Assembly: GCA_030762175.1 (NCBI GenBank)
Contig: CM060840.1
Location: 41,625,501-41,689,500 of the forward strand
DNA: 64,000 nucleotides
Reading direction: 5' to 3'
Source of the DNA: Metallyticus violacea
Lineage: Eukaryota; Arthropoda; Insecta; Mantodea; Metallyticidae
Part shown: piece by piece, positions 24,108-36,785 of the stretch
Layout: the number at the start of each line of letters is the position of its first letter
Position numbering within the stretch: position 1 is the first letter of the stretch
Notes under the pieces: model-generated
Seen by the model: only the letters and a program-made list of their open reading frames with translations
Told to the model about the DNA's origin: nothing
The model's database searches: none
Translations under genes and position numbers: made by a program

Positions 24108-27100
24108 GGTGGGGAGGGTTTACAGCAGTTCATAAAACCTGACAGGTTTAGGTGGAATGCACGAACACAATGAAGGAATGCACTAAAATGTACATGAGAT
24201 CTTGGTTTTGTTGACAAATGAAGGTAATATCAAAGAACATTTTATCTTATGAACTTCTTACACTTCCATAGTTCTTAACGTAACAAAAGCATATAAATCA
24301 TATACGTAATCAAATGAATGCTTAACTTAAATATCAAAGACAAGATTTCAGAGTAGAAATATCCGTAAAGGTGTATTTAGAGTGGTAAAGGGTATAAGGT
24401 TCAGGAAGCAAATCCTATAAACATTATTTATTGACATTTTTTATAGAGTTTGCCGTTTATCGACTTCATCCATTTTTAATGCTTTTCCTTATTCCAGCAA
24501 AATTCGCATCGCATTATTTGTTCCATTTACTTAGATGCACATTTAATATACTTTCTTGAATTTCGTTACTGGCTTGAATTGGGTATTATGTTCTTTAGGA
24601 AAAGAAAGTAAATAAACGGCACTAGCTCTACTTTCTCACAATAATCAAAAATGCTATCAAACTGAATGGGAAATGCAAAATGTATGAAATGAATAATTTT
24701 CGGTCAAATGAAAAGATCGTAAAAGAACAAATTATCGATATGATGAAAATAAAATTTAATGTTATTTCTCTATCAGCTCAATATACTATAAATATACCAT
24801 TTAAATGGTGCAATCTTTATCAACCAAACTAATTTTTTCTAATTAAACATATATAAACGTTAAATTGATAAGTTATCATAAAACTACACAAACAAAGAAA
24901 CGTGTATTATTATGCTTAAACACAGATTTGAAATAAACATTTTCTTAAGTGCTTAACGCTCCTTTTTACTATTTTGGCAACACAGGTGAACTGGTTATAA
25001 TGGAAAGAATGCTGTTTTCAAATGTATGTCATTACACCCTTTCCAAGTTAGAGGGCATTCTTTGTGAACATGAGACAAAATATAAAGATCTGAAGGTACA
25101 TTTTTCTCAGATAAATTAACTTGTTTACAAATTAGCTCCTATAGTCATGTGACGTCAAAGGAAATTCTCTGATACAACAGCAATAGAAAAGGTTTTAAAC
25201 TTGACAATCTGCAAACTGCACGACATCATCCATTAGTGCCAACGAGGCTAAGCCAGATATTCTGTTTTTATTTATATATTGGGTTTCAATATAACTTCTT
25301 CTTAGCTGATGATTATATATTTATTTTTTATTCACAAGATGGATAATAAGCTGCATTTAGGAGAAGAAAAATATCTTATACCAGTAGCAAAAATATATGA
25401 ATAAGTAATTAGGATAAAATGTTAATAAACAAATTATATTATAAGGCCATGTTCCTGTCTTTTGATTTAACATGTTTCTGCCCATAAAGGAGTGCATATT
25501 TCCAAAAGTTTAAAATGCTAAATACCCGTATCCTTATTGCTGTACAAAATGTAGCATTTTCAAATATCAGAAAATAATATCAGAGCAATCTGAGAACAAA
25601 AGGAAAAGAAGCCTCGAGTTTTTCACCCCTGAAGGTTCTTTCGTCAAACAATACCAAATACTTTCAAATACTTCAATCATAAGTTCCTAGTGATTTTCTT
25701 TCCAACGTCAGCGTTCTTTATCTTTGTTTGTTGCCCATATTCGTCTCTACCACAATAAAAAAAAAAGAAAAGAAATCAGTATAGCTAGGGAAAAGTGGGG
25801 GGGGGGGGGCAAGAAAAGGAAATATGCTAGAGGAGCAGAAATTCAAGAGCAAGAGACACATAGAAAATAGGTCACAGAAACGAATGTCGTCAGGGATGTC
25901 ATCTCGTGCTACCGTGTAGCACAATATGTAGGAATTTCTGGGGTGCAGCTGTTAAAGAAGCAACTCTTTCATCCAGCTCCACGCGGCTGTCTCGTCTAAA
26001 TGGTTACCAATGCTCTGTAAAATTGGATTCGCAAGGATCGTTTGCGTGAAGGGTTCGCTAAATCCAGAACCATAAGGGGCGAGGTCAGCAGTCGGGTTCG
26101 TCACAAGAGTTTAATATCACAAGCCGCCAGATGTGATTCGACGTAATTTACCGTCCGAATGTGCCCATACAACGAAGCTGAATTCTGCCACTAGCTTCAT
26201 TTTATGAAGCATAAAATTAAGCTTTTGTTGTGCCAAGAGAGTCTCTGAGAAGGACGGTCTGACATTTTTCCTTCACACCGATAAGAGTCAGTGAAACGTA
26301 CCTGACATACATCTCAAATGTTGATTGGAAAGAGAATTACAACCCTCAGCTATTGTAGTATATCCTACAGGATGTTTAATTAAAGGAAGATACTTCTAAG
26401 AATAAAGTAAAATGTAAATGAAGAATATTTTAAAACAGAACATTAGTAAACAAATTCACAAAGGTCTAAATAGGTCATTATGGCTTCCTTCTTATAACGC
26501 TCTAAGAGTGCTGCAGCTTTGAGTATTTTTACAGTTAAATTTTACAACTATTTATTGCACGTAATCTAGTTCACTACTAATTGATTTATTTCAAAGTTTA
26601 ACAGCTTCTTCTTGAACGCAAAAGATGTCATAATTATGTCGAAAGTTATTTATGGTCTGCGTTCGCAACTGAGCACAGCACGCGCTGGACTAAGGTCAGG
26701 GCTGACATACCCGCTGATCAGTATAAATCATAAAAACTCATTAAACACAAAAAAAAAACGTATAACTCAGTTGTGTGCTATTTATTATAGTTTGTGTTAG
26801 TGAAGTAAAGTTTATCTTAGTGTATTGTATTGAAAAACTACCACTAGAACAGTGAGCAAATAAAGACTACATGGATAACCCCTATATCAAATATCAGGGC
26901 AGAAATTGAAAGAATTACTGTACAGAGCTGCTGCAGTAAATTCAGTTTCATTATATGTACGACTGTACGGTTAGTAAGTAGCACTATTACGAAATAAAAC
27001 TAAAATTACGTGTAAGCTATTGATTATTGCTGGTAAACCGGTGCGACTTGTATTTGTATTTATATGCCTAGGAAGTTAAATACACCCTGTACTTCTATGC

Positions 27101-29180
27101 TTATTTTGTAAGTTAAAATATTGTGCTGGGAAATATGCATGTGTGTCTGTGTGTGTGTTTTTATCAGAAGATGATAACAAAGCATTTGCAATTCTAAGAG
27201 AAAAGGAAACAATGAGTTACAGGTGTTAAAATAATGAATGCGAGAGCTATATGTAAGAAATTAATTAACTAATTTAGAAATTAAAACAGTATATATTAAT
27301 ATCAAGAGTAAATCTAACTAATAGCACAATTATGCATTTCTTTACAGTTTTTCTAAAAAAAATGTCTACAAAATAGATTTGGATGCGCTTAGCTATAATA
27401 TTTAGAAATCCAAAATCCAAACGCGTTACACTAAAATAATGATGATTGTAATAAAATGAATCGTTGGTTTTATTAAGACAAGCAGTTAAAATAATGTAAA
27501 TGACAAATTACAAAAGGATATGATTAAAAAGAGGAAAGAGACAAAATCTAAGGATAGTTTTTCGAGAGCAGATTTAACACCAATGACGTCATGTGCAGTA
27601 GTTTTTGTTGTTGTTATTATTATTATTATTATTATAATATATTATTATTGTTGTTGTTGTTGTTGTTGTAACAGTGCGAATGGCGCTACCTAATGTACCT
27701 TGGACACTTGAAGTTCATAAAAGTGGTTTATCCATTCGTAATTGCGACGTTGCATATGCCTAGAAGAACAATTAATATTGTGCTGACCTAAGCAGAGTGA
27801 AACATTTATGAAAAGTCCGAGTTCATCGCGTAAGGCATTCAAAGGTATTTAAAAAGAAGATTACCCCCTTCGAAAAGTGCTGAAATGAAACCACGTGGTC
27901 TAATATAATTATATTGAATAATGAAAAGTACAATTCTGAGTCAGTGATACTAAGAAAATACTGAATTTCTTACTGTTTTAAAGTGTAACAGTAATTAATA
28001 TCAACAGGATAATGTTTCCTTTTCTGTTATAATGTACCTGGTCCTATCAGTATAAGCCAACTTAGTTTGGCAACACCTTACCCCACAGGCATTACTTCTT
28101 TCATATGCCATTAAGTCTTGCACTCGGTATATTGTTGAGAAGTACAACAATTTAACGAAGTTTCTCAGCTCATACACGGACGCATAATATAAGAATAAAG
28201 ACAAAAGGGTTAGCATCACAAAGACTAAAAGTGCGTAATGATATTCCACAAGAGAACTGTGACTAATCAACGGGCCTCTAGACTTTCATTATGCCTGGCA
28301 GACGACTATGGGCTGTATTTTGTTTTATCCAGCTTATGTCCTGCACTTTTAGGGATATTACATCCCACACAAAGGTGTCTCCGTAAATCTCTGGGTGTTT
28401 CCCGTAAACTGCTAGATGCATTATCGTCTTTCTTGCGTCGTTTGCAGCTTTCTGCGTACAAGTAGCCTTGAAAAGGTGATTGGCACTTATTTTTCTGATT
28501 TGAAACAGAGTATTTAAATATTTAAGTATTTTAAAGGAATATTACATTGCATTTAGGGAGCACACTGTACATTTTTTTATTTTTAATTGCTTTTGTATTT
28601 TAGTTAGTTTTTAGATTTAAATACGTCTGAACAACAACAATAATGTAACAAATGTAAACATGAAATTTGTGAAATTAATGATCAAATGTTCTGGAATGCA
28701 CGTCGCAGTATTGAAAACAAGGTAGCACTATGTAGTATTACAGCTTTTTATTTTTATTTTTTGTATACCTTACACATAAAGCTTTAGAGTTTTTATTAGA
28801 GTTTTTAATAAATAAAACATTCGCATTGCATTATATTACTACTAAATTTAAAAATATAATACTTTTTGCATTAAAAATTACATTGGTAAGTAATTCAGTC
28901 AAAGTATAGGCTAAATTATTGTCATTTTATATTTTATTTTTAGGTTGGTATTTTCTATAATTAATTGAAATCTTGTAATATACATTTTATAATTAATATT
29001 TATATTTAAGAACCACTATCATAAATTAAATTTTTCTACCCATATTCTAAAAATTGTTCGTATAATAGTAGTAATGGACTTTTACTGTAGTATTTTAAAG
29101 AACACACAAGTGAGTATAACTGTCGCATGGACCTTACGGCCATACATACTAATAACATCCTTATAACAATATGTATACAT
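24108..29180. other. AT-rich non-coding stretch
   Basis: No gene recognised. Contains a 13-nt G run (25797-25809) and a TTA/TTG trinucleotide array (27603-27670, listed separately). A GC-richer patch at about 25960-26300 has no match I can name. Open frames here (62-89 codons, for example 28001-28270 minus and 28238-28465 plus, which overlap) show no domain. Confidence 0.55.
27603..27670. repeat. TTA/TTG trinucleotide microsatellite
   Basis: Runs of TTG, then TTA, then TTG again with one interruption (ATAATATA). This is a compound triplet repeat. Confidence 0.92.
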
Positions 29181-29250
29181 ATATACATACTGCTTACAGA
29201 CCTACACGATATATACATACTGCTTACAGACCTACACGATATATACATAC
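29181..29250. repeat. 30-bp tandem repeat, 2.3 copies
   Basis: Two exact 30-bp units (29181-29210 and 29211-29240) and a 10-bp partial third. Units begin ATATACATACTGCTTACAGA. The repetitive peptides in the overlapping frames on both strands are translations of this. Confidence 0.97.
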
Positions 29251-29350
29251 GTACAAACATGAATGGAACCCTTACCCTTTACTCACCCCTCTCCCCAACT
29301 CCCCTCTCTTATTTATTTGTTCACATAATGTTGTTTGTTTGTTGCTGTTG

Positions 29351-29600
29351 ATTTGATTTATTTATAGACGCTCTTTAACACCTCAGGTCATCAGATCTCA
29401 TTCAAGAGATCTCTTCTTTCAGGCTTAAGGTTCTTTTTCGTGCCGTAAATGTACGACATGGGACTCACGGATTTACTTCCCTTTCGAAGGAAACTTAGGA
29501 TTTTTACGGACGAAAAAATCCATCGATCCTGGCCGGATTTGAACCCGCTATCTTGGGTTTAGAAGGCAAGTATGGATACCACTACACAACCAGGACCGAC
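29351..29600 (-). mobile_element. SINE family A copy 2
   Basis: Minus-strand copy with the same body and head as copy A1, including the B-box (degenerate here as GGGTTCAAATCC on the minus strand) and the terminal GTCGGTCCTGGTTG. It carries a deletion in the middle relative to A1 (the segment around 'agggcgtgaaacggcc' is missing). No clean target-site duplication is seen. Confidence 0.87.
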
Positions 29601-29961
29601 ATTGTTATTCATATAAGTAGCTTGTTGTTATACAAATAGAAATCAGGGTAACTTCCCCAGTGAATCAACAGGGCAACTTCCCCCATGCATTATTCTTGAT
29701 TTCAGATGCCATGGTTGTCTTACGAACTAAATAAATATATGTACATATTTATCTACTAGCGTTATATAGTTAATGCCAACATTTTTGAACAAAAATAACA
29801 CTTATTGTTGTATACTTATATTAACTTTGTTTATTTTTTTTTTTTTTTTGCGAGCTTATCTGACATAAGAGCATGGAATTCTGTAATTGTTTTTGGGAAA
29901 GCTATCGGGAGAACTGTCAATTCACCCCTCACATGTTAATATAAGCGAATAATGTGCATTT
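29601..29961. other. AT-rich interval between two SINEs
   Basis: No gene recognised. It holds a direct repeat of 'cagggtaacttccccagtga' with 'cagggcaacttcccccatgc' (29645-29690) and a 17-18 nt T run at about 29833-29850. Confidence 0.55.
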
Positions 29962-30214
29962 TAATAGTGGTTAACTCCATTCAACTACTGAGGTCACAGG
30001 GGTGGACACTGGTGACACATGAAATGAAATTATTAATTGAGAAAGGATTTTTTTAAGGAAGCGTTCCAGGTGTAAGTTTAGAATACCTCTCTGGTATTTG
30101 CCATGTAAGAAGACTGAGAAAAGCCTCAATCAGGGAGAACAGTCCTGGTGGGAATCGAACCCAAACCTTCGCTCACGAGTCCGCGCCTTTAATGACCTCA
30201 GCCACCCGTGTCGG
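29962..30214 (-). mobile_element. SINE family B copy 2
   Basis: Minus-strand copy. The head (about 30150-30214) keeps the CGCTCACGAGT block and a B-box-like GGTTCGATTCCC on the minus strand. The body includes 'gcgttccaggtgtaagttta' and 'tatttgccatgtaagaag' segments shared with copies B3 and B4. These are absent from B1, so B1 has an internal deletion. Confidence 0.83.
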
Positions 30215-30280
30215 TAATTATATGTACAGAATTCAAATCCGATTATAATGGTTAAAGGAGAAAATATATGACTTCCTAGG

Positions 30281-30593
30281 CAAATCTCGTCCGTACTGGT
30301 GTTCTAGTAGTAACCATACTTGCCTCGTTAACCCAAGATCGCTGGTTCAATCCCGGCCACAGTCTATGGATTTTTGGGCGTAAAAATCGTAATTTAGGCT
30401 TCCTTCGGAAGAGAAGTAAGCCGCGGGTCCCATGTCATAGATTTACGGCTCAAAAAAGAACCCCAAATCTGAAAGAAGAATCCTCTGAGCAAAATTGATC
30501 GGCCATTTCATGCTCTGAATTGAATGGGACGCTGATGAGCAGAAATGTTAAAGAACGTCCGTAAATAAACCATATCAATAATTGCCAAATCTC
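30281..30593 (+). mobile_element. SINE family A copy 3, with target-site duplication
   Basis: Plus-strand copy (element 30289-30585) with a degenerate head (GTCCGTACTGGTGTTCTAGT) and B-box GGTTCAATCCC at about 30343. The full family body ends in the shared tail CGTCCGTAAATAAA. The 8-bp repeat CAAATCTC flanks it (30281-30288 and 30586-30593). The 75-codon minus frame is a shadow. Confidence 0.87.
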
Positions 30594-30889
30594 CCCACAA
30601 TAAATATAATAGTCGCATTTCCCCGATGGCGTTGTTCGATTTAGAAACGAAAGTGAAGAACCAGGTGCACAGAACATGTGAAACGTGTTGGAGCCTTGGG
30701 TAAATGTTAGGAATGATCAGAACATCTATTAGACAAGTGCAGGATACTATTGTGCAGCTTATGTTACTAAACTTTCAAGCAATGGAAGGAAAAAGAACAT
30801 GGAGATTTTCAGGGGCGGGCTGTTTTTGGTCAACTACTTCGTGGCAGCAAAAATGTATCTTGCGAAGATAGGTCTTAACAAGTCACATA

Positions 30890-31125
30890 TATAGTGGATA
30901 ACTTGTTACCATCGTTGTCAAGGCCTTCGAAGGTCTTCCTGCGGAGACATTGCATAATGTCTTCCTGACTTTGCAACACATCATACTTGAATGTGAAGGT
31001 TAATGGTAAGAACTGCTACAAACTACCTCAATGAGGAAGCAGAGTTTAGAACAATGGGGTTGTTTGTCTTTAGTTTACAATTGCAACCCGGACATTGTTA
31101 TTTCCGCCTATGCTGCTATGCACCA
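30890..31125 (+). pseudogene. Possible transposase C-terminal fragment, family unassigned
   Basis: Adjacent plus frames give peptide-like pieces: VVKAFEGLPAETLHNVFLTL (from about 30913), then after a frame change VNGKNCYKLPQ (about 30999-31031), then NPDIVISAYAAMHHV (about 31088-31132). The pattern (a helical 'F-x-x-LP...TL' part, then a 'GxNxYKxP' motif, then a short acidic end) reminds me of C-termini of transposon-encoded proteins in insects. I cannot name the family. Frameshifts and stops make it a pseudogene if it is one. It could also be chance. Confidence 0.4.
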
Positions 31126-31132
31126 TGTTGAG

Positions 31133-34100
31133 TGACCAGCCATCTGAAGATATTGCTAATATCATCTATTTATTATATTTGATCAGCACTCTGTCAATAA
31201 ATATTTATATTCATTCATTGTCAATAACACCTCTCTAAGGAAATACAACTATTATTTTGGGACAGAGATAGTACTATTTTTTCACATCCTGTTGTGGATG
31301 CAAATTTTTATCGGAATTTTAAATCCTCTCTCGAATTTAATACATATAAAGTGGAAATATGAGCAAGATATGTACTTAGAAACAATATAGAAATTTAGTA
31401 AAATAAATGTAAAAAATGAAAACTTTTACATCGGTATCTCCATATTGATTACGATAAAAGACAATTTATATATATTTTTATTAATTAACTTGCAGACAAA
31501 ATGCGCATTGTATAAATGGACAAAACATCAATTGTCGATGTTCAACAACAGCAACTGAACACCGCGCTATATAGATGGGGGATTCTCATCCAAGATTAGA
31601 GAGTGATCACGAAATCAAAAGTGGATGTGCTGTTAGATAAGGGTATGTAAAGTATGGTTTGTAAACTTTGTTGTACAATTTAAAATTTAATCATATTTCT
31701 GATACTTTGTCACGGCTTATGCCTGTCATTTACTTGGCATTTACTTTGTAATCGGTAAACATTTACGAAACAATATTAACAATCTTGCTGCAACGCCCTC
31801 AATTTTATTCTTAAAATTTGCAAAATAATGAATTACATAGTTTCCTATTTGATTCTATTTCATTGTGCATATGTTTGGGTGAGAGGAATGGAATAGACAG
31901 TTAAGTTATATTAGGATAGTTCACATCTATTTGCATTCTTCGAAAAAGTTTTCGAGCTATTGGTGGAACGATGTATCAGAATATATAACACTTAAGAATA
32001 GAATACTCTGCGGATAGTAAGATGCACTCAAGTGACCACCGCATTCACCAGATTGTCTATTTAGGGATTTAAGTGTACCCATTACTCCAGAAATACTCCA
32101 AATGTTTGTCTTTCTTTTGTATGTAAGAATATCTATAAAGATTAAATTGCATTCAATGTCTTATGTTTCTCATTTCACATTTATGTGAAGTTATTCCCAT
32201 TTACTTATTATGATCAATAAAACAATTCTTTATAATAACTTTTGATTTATTTGAAATTCACGTAATTTGGATATTTACGTTAATAAATGTCACAAAATAA
32301 GCATTAAATTTCTCTTCCGTTTAGAAAACAAAAAGATGTATTTCCATGGGCCGTACTTGTACTACGGACTTGCACGGTTAAAGCCCAGCGCGCGCACAGT
32401 GCAACACTAACCAGAACATACAGAGAAGCACATAACAGCCAATTCGGCAGAAATAGATATGATGCAAGGGACAGTGTTTAGGAGAGAGTATGTAAAACGC
32501 TGTGATTGTGTAACTTCCCAATCCGCAGGATGAGAATACTTACTCGATATAAGTTTTTTTAAAAAAGTTGCGAAGTACACGGGAAAATGGTAACAACGAA
32601 AACAGACACACAATTCACACGATATTGTACAGCTAAATATCCTTTACAGCGTACAGATTACTTTCGTCTGTCAGAATATGTGTGTGAATTTTTCTAAAAC
32701 ACAATCCAGGAGCTGTTTGAGTTCGTTGGTGGCCATAGACACAACTTAACACATCATGAGTGTTTATTCCAGGTAAGTGTTATTTAAATGAATATATAAT
32801 TGAGAATGGGGGAATGCATCTAGAAATGCCGCTGATATTTGGATAACTACAAAAATGTATTAAATACTTCAAATTGCTTCAATAAATACATAGAATATCA
32901 AAGTCTATATTTTTTATTTAGAAGAACAAAAGAAGGAAGAAACGTAAATTTTATCTGAATAGAAGTCATTTCACTGAATAATGCTATTTCACATGGAATG
33001 CACAAAACAATCAGCATTTTAAATAAATACAAGGGATTTCGGTTTGAAAGGGCTTTTCTCAAAGCAATTGTCTGCGTATTAATTAAATAAATATATAACA
33101 GCATTTATAGCTCCCATTGAAGAGAAACTCTGCCACACTGTCTCGAACTCCGAAATGTTATCATAAAATTAAAGCAAAAGATGAAATAAAAAGTTTAAAT
33201 TGTATCGACATTTTAATTTGATCCACTAACTCTTGCTAAATATCCAGATTCTAATTTTACTCTTAGGACATGTTTGAACGCCTATTCGTACAGATTTAGA
33301 GCAAAACTGGAAGCGCATTACCAGAGCTGACCACTTACACATCATTTTAGTTAATAGGACCCGTAGTTCCCTTCACATCTGAGTTGCAAATAAGCTTAAA
33401 GAAGCTAATTTTCTTTCAAACTTTTGTAAACTGTCTGACGCCCAAGATAATTACAAAGAACCACGAAAGCTAAAAAAGAAAAGAAAACAAAAAAATCCAC
33501 TCCCTTTTCTCCTCTCCCACGTCCACACAAGACTTAATGAATACCATGTCTCTACTCCACCTAGAATTCGAAGCAATTATCATTCATGCATTTTAATAAT
33601 GAAGTCACGTTAAAGAAATACATGGTTGCTAACCTTAGAACCACACGGCTCCCAGTAACTGTGTGTTTATAAAATGTATCATCATGATTAGAAGAGAAGA
33701 TTAGAACGTAAGCAATATTAGAAAGATTGTTTTAGAAGAGTATTACGTACTGATAAAGGCGTTACAAACGTATTGTTCATTTACGGCGATTAACATTTTA
33801 TGTCCATGCAATTCATTAGGTCAAAGATACGATTAATAATCAACCTGAGCCTGATACCCTACAAATTCATGCAGAATTTCAAGAAGAACAAGTTAATCCC
33901 TTGAAATGTACAATGCCTATAAATCAATGAAAAAATATACAGAATCTCTTGTAAAGTATTTATAGTATGCATATACAAAAATTTTGAATAAATATAACCT
34001 GTTAGAAATAAAAAAGATATACCTTAAGATTTGCCTTTTTCAAATAAGATTAATGTTTTTGACCTTATAAGTCTAAAAAAATACATATATGATGGAAAAT

Positions 34101-34299
34101 TAGTAAAACAATTGCATTAATGGACAAACGTGTAATAGTACGTTAAATAATGTAAGGCAATCGCAAATAAAATATGAGTCTATGAGGGTACGAGTACTTA
34201 TGATCCGGGCTTTTTGTTTAACCAGCAATTATAAAGATGGTTAATTTCTGTATGAAAATTGTTCTTTCACACTAACCGTGTATAGAACATTAAGTTGGA
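31133..34299. other. AT-rich non-coding stretch
   Basis: No gene or recognisable repeat. Minus frames at 32407-32613 and 32898-33104 (68 codons each) have no domain. A short GCGCGCGC-like run near 32389 stands out but is isolated. Confidence 0.55.
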
Positions 34300-34740
34300 T
34301 ACTGATATTCTTATGCTATTTTTATACCGGTAGATTGCACGGAATTTGCTGTTAGAGGAGGTTACAGTTTGGACCACAGGCTAAACGAACCCTACAGAGC
34401 GGAAATTACTCAGTCTGTATACAGCCTCCTTATCAGCTGAGTTTATTCCGCGATATTGAGTTTATGCTTGCAGAAACAAATTGATTAGATCTATGTGTGT
34501 CATTCCTGCCTGATTTCTCTCTATATTTGTTGTACTTTTTTCTTTATTCCTTATCTTACTTTATTCTATTTTTTATTTTATTAGTAATATATGTTTGTCT
34601 TATAATTTATTGTGATATATCTAAACGAATATCTTGTATTAAATCAAACAGTCTTAGTGTCCTGTAAAAGCATGTACCCTGGGCCGATTGAAGTTTTATT
34701 GTACTGCTACCGATGAAATAAATATATTCCTACTACTTAT
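34300..34740 (+). mobile_element. Possible LINE 3' end
   Basis: A moderately GC-rich part (34330-34450) is followed by a T-rich part, then CATGTACCCTGGGCCGATTG and an ending GATGAAATAAATATATTCC. The last pieces resemble 3' untranslated ends of jockey/CR1-like LINEs in arthropods. No conserved peptide supports this, so it is tentative. Confidence 0.3.
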
Positions 34741-36394
34741 TCCTAAATCTAAGATATTTTTACTCAGATGTGATGAAAGAACATTAGGCAGAATTCCAGT
34801 CCATTAGTTTCGAAGAAATTCGAAGCTTTCACTTCCGTATTTTAATGCTTTAGTCTTATGTGCTAACTATCAGTACTATTAAATGTGGCTAAATGGATGT
34901 TTAACTTTACACTTATTGTAACAAAGTTCATTCTTATGAGTGATTTGTTACCATAGTTTCACACTAATTAGCCCTAAAGCAAAGTTTATATTTTAAGTTT
35001 TCTATATTGAACTGTAGGCGTATAAATTGACGAAGTGAAAAACTAATTCACATTTCACATAGTGGCAAAGCAAAAGATTGTATCCCATGTTACTATCTAT
35101 TTCATTGAATGCTGTACGTCCTTAAATCAAAACTTCGTCCTCTGTGTGTTTAATAATTTCGTTCCTAAAGCAAATATTTCTGAAATTTTCGACTTCAGAA
35201 CAATTCTGGAGCCAAAAACGGTAATAACCAAATGCATATATTATTTATATACTTATATCACAACTTTTAATATTTTCAATAATTTGCACTATTTTCATAA
35301 TGGGTTTTACTTTTATGAAAGATTCAACTTATGATTTCATAAGAATGGGTACAGATTAAAACTATGAGTGCAGGTACCAAACAAACAGACGTTGAAACTA
35401 GTTTGTTTTGTATATACTTAGCTAATTATATCAGTAAAAATGTCTCTGTGTGTTTCATAAAATATATTTTATAGCTTTTAAGCGATTCTAATACTTATAT
35501 TCGGTTCGAGGAAACTACATATTTCCAGCATTTTAAAGCACAAATTAAATATTTAACATTTATATACGAAGATTTTTTTCTTATTCGGTGTTATTTAGTG
35601 ATTATTATTTTTGCACCAGCATAAGTGCTTAATATCTTTTAAATTTGTGGTAATATTATGTAATATATGCTTTGCGCCAAAATTATTAGACATGTAAGTT
35701 ATCTGAAAGTAGCTTGTTAGTTTTGAGACAACAAGGGTCATTAAATATAATTTTTCTGAGTCTAAAATGAAACAAATTTGATGAGAGTTGCTTCTAACTT
35801 CTAAGAAACAACATATCAAAGCTCTGGTAAGGAGAAAAATATGCCTATATGGACGCCTCGGCAGGATGTGTTTTGTATGTTCTTTCGTTGGTGAAACAAC
35901 AGCTGTAAAGACGGGATTATCGCACGTGTGGTTTATGAACCATATCAGGTTAGGAAACTTTGTGAACTTGAATTGAAAGAAGGCTCAAAACACTGTCTTG
36001 ATCCTACGCTTGAATTTTTATGGGTGTACCATACGCTATGTAGAGTATGAATGACAACATAAGGCTTGAAATGTAGCTGAATATCTAGGCACCTATAGAA
36101 ACTTGAGTGTGGCGCAAAATACGCTAGCAGATACAAGGCGTTTTATCAAACTAGTCATCATTCAAAAGTGCTTTATTTTCTTATGTTCAATCAACAAGCA
36201 AAATACTGTATATAATTTGAATGTTCGTTTAACCAAAAAGTAGGTTCCTAAAAATTATTTTCCTAGTGCAAGCATTTCTAGATAATGCTTTTAAAAATCG
36301 CTTGTTGCTAAACATACATATCAAATTAAGACATTAGATTTGATATATCAACTAAGTGGGTCTTCAATATACAGGAAATATACACAATTAAACT
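34741..36394. other. AT-rich non-coding stretch
   Basis: No gene recognised. A plus frame of 90 codons (35062-35334) is rich in F, I, N and Y as expected of AT-rich chance frames. Frames at 35595-35819, 35788-35976 and 35945-36136 overlap on opposite strands and show no domain. Confidence 0.55.
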
Positions 36395-36785
36395 GAGTGA
36401 GCTTAGGCTGCAGCCTTGATGCTCTCATTCGGGAAGTGCTGGGATTAAATACCTTGGTGCCAATTATCCTGAACTTAAGTTTTCTTTTTGTGGTCTCTGC
36501 TGCTAATTTAGGCGAATGCACGATTTTTCCGCTCTCCTATTTCATATTCCAATAGTTCTGCTTATAGGATCGAAAGCGTTAGGAAAGGCGAGCTGGTGCT
36601 GTGTGGCGTGGCGGTGGAGTCTGGTGGGTTCTGCCTAGAGACTCCTTTAGATTCGCCATGGTTCCTGGTCTACCGGTCTCTTCATCTTTAACTTTTCTTC
36701 CGGAGGTAGACACTGGAATGTGACGGTGTTGCCGAAATACCCTCCACCGTCCCATATTCTATCCTATGTAATAATATTTTGGGTA
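36395..36785. other. GC-richer patch, possible old SINE
   Basis: A block clearly richer in G and C than its surroundings, with TGTGTGGCGTGGCGGTGGAG near 36600 and TACCCTCCACCGTCCC near 36738 (a possible short stem). The first 70 bp could be a decayed tRNA head (a B-box-like GGGATTAAATACC at about 36441). No second copy is in the window to test this. Confidence 0.35.

Noticed and set aside
29036..29351. Repeat-containing small proteins on both strands
   Set aside because: The peptide repeats are translations of the 30-bp DNA tandem repeat.
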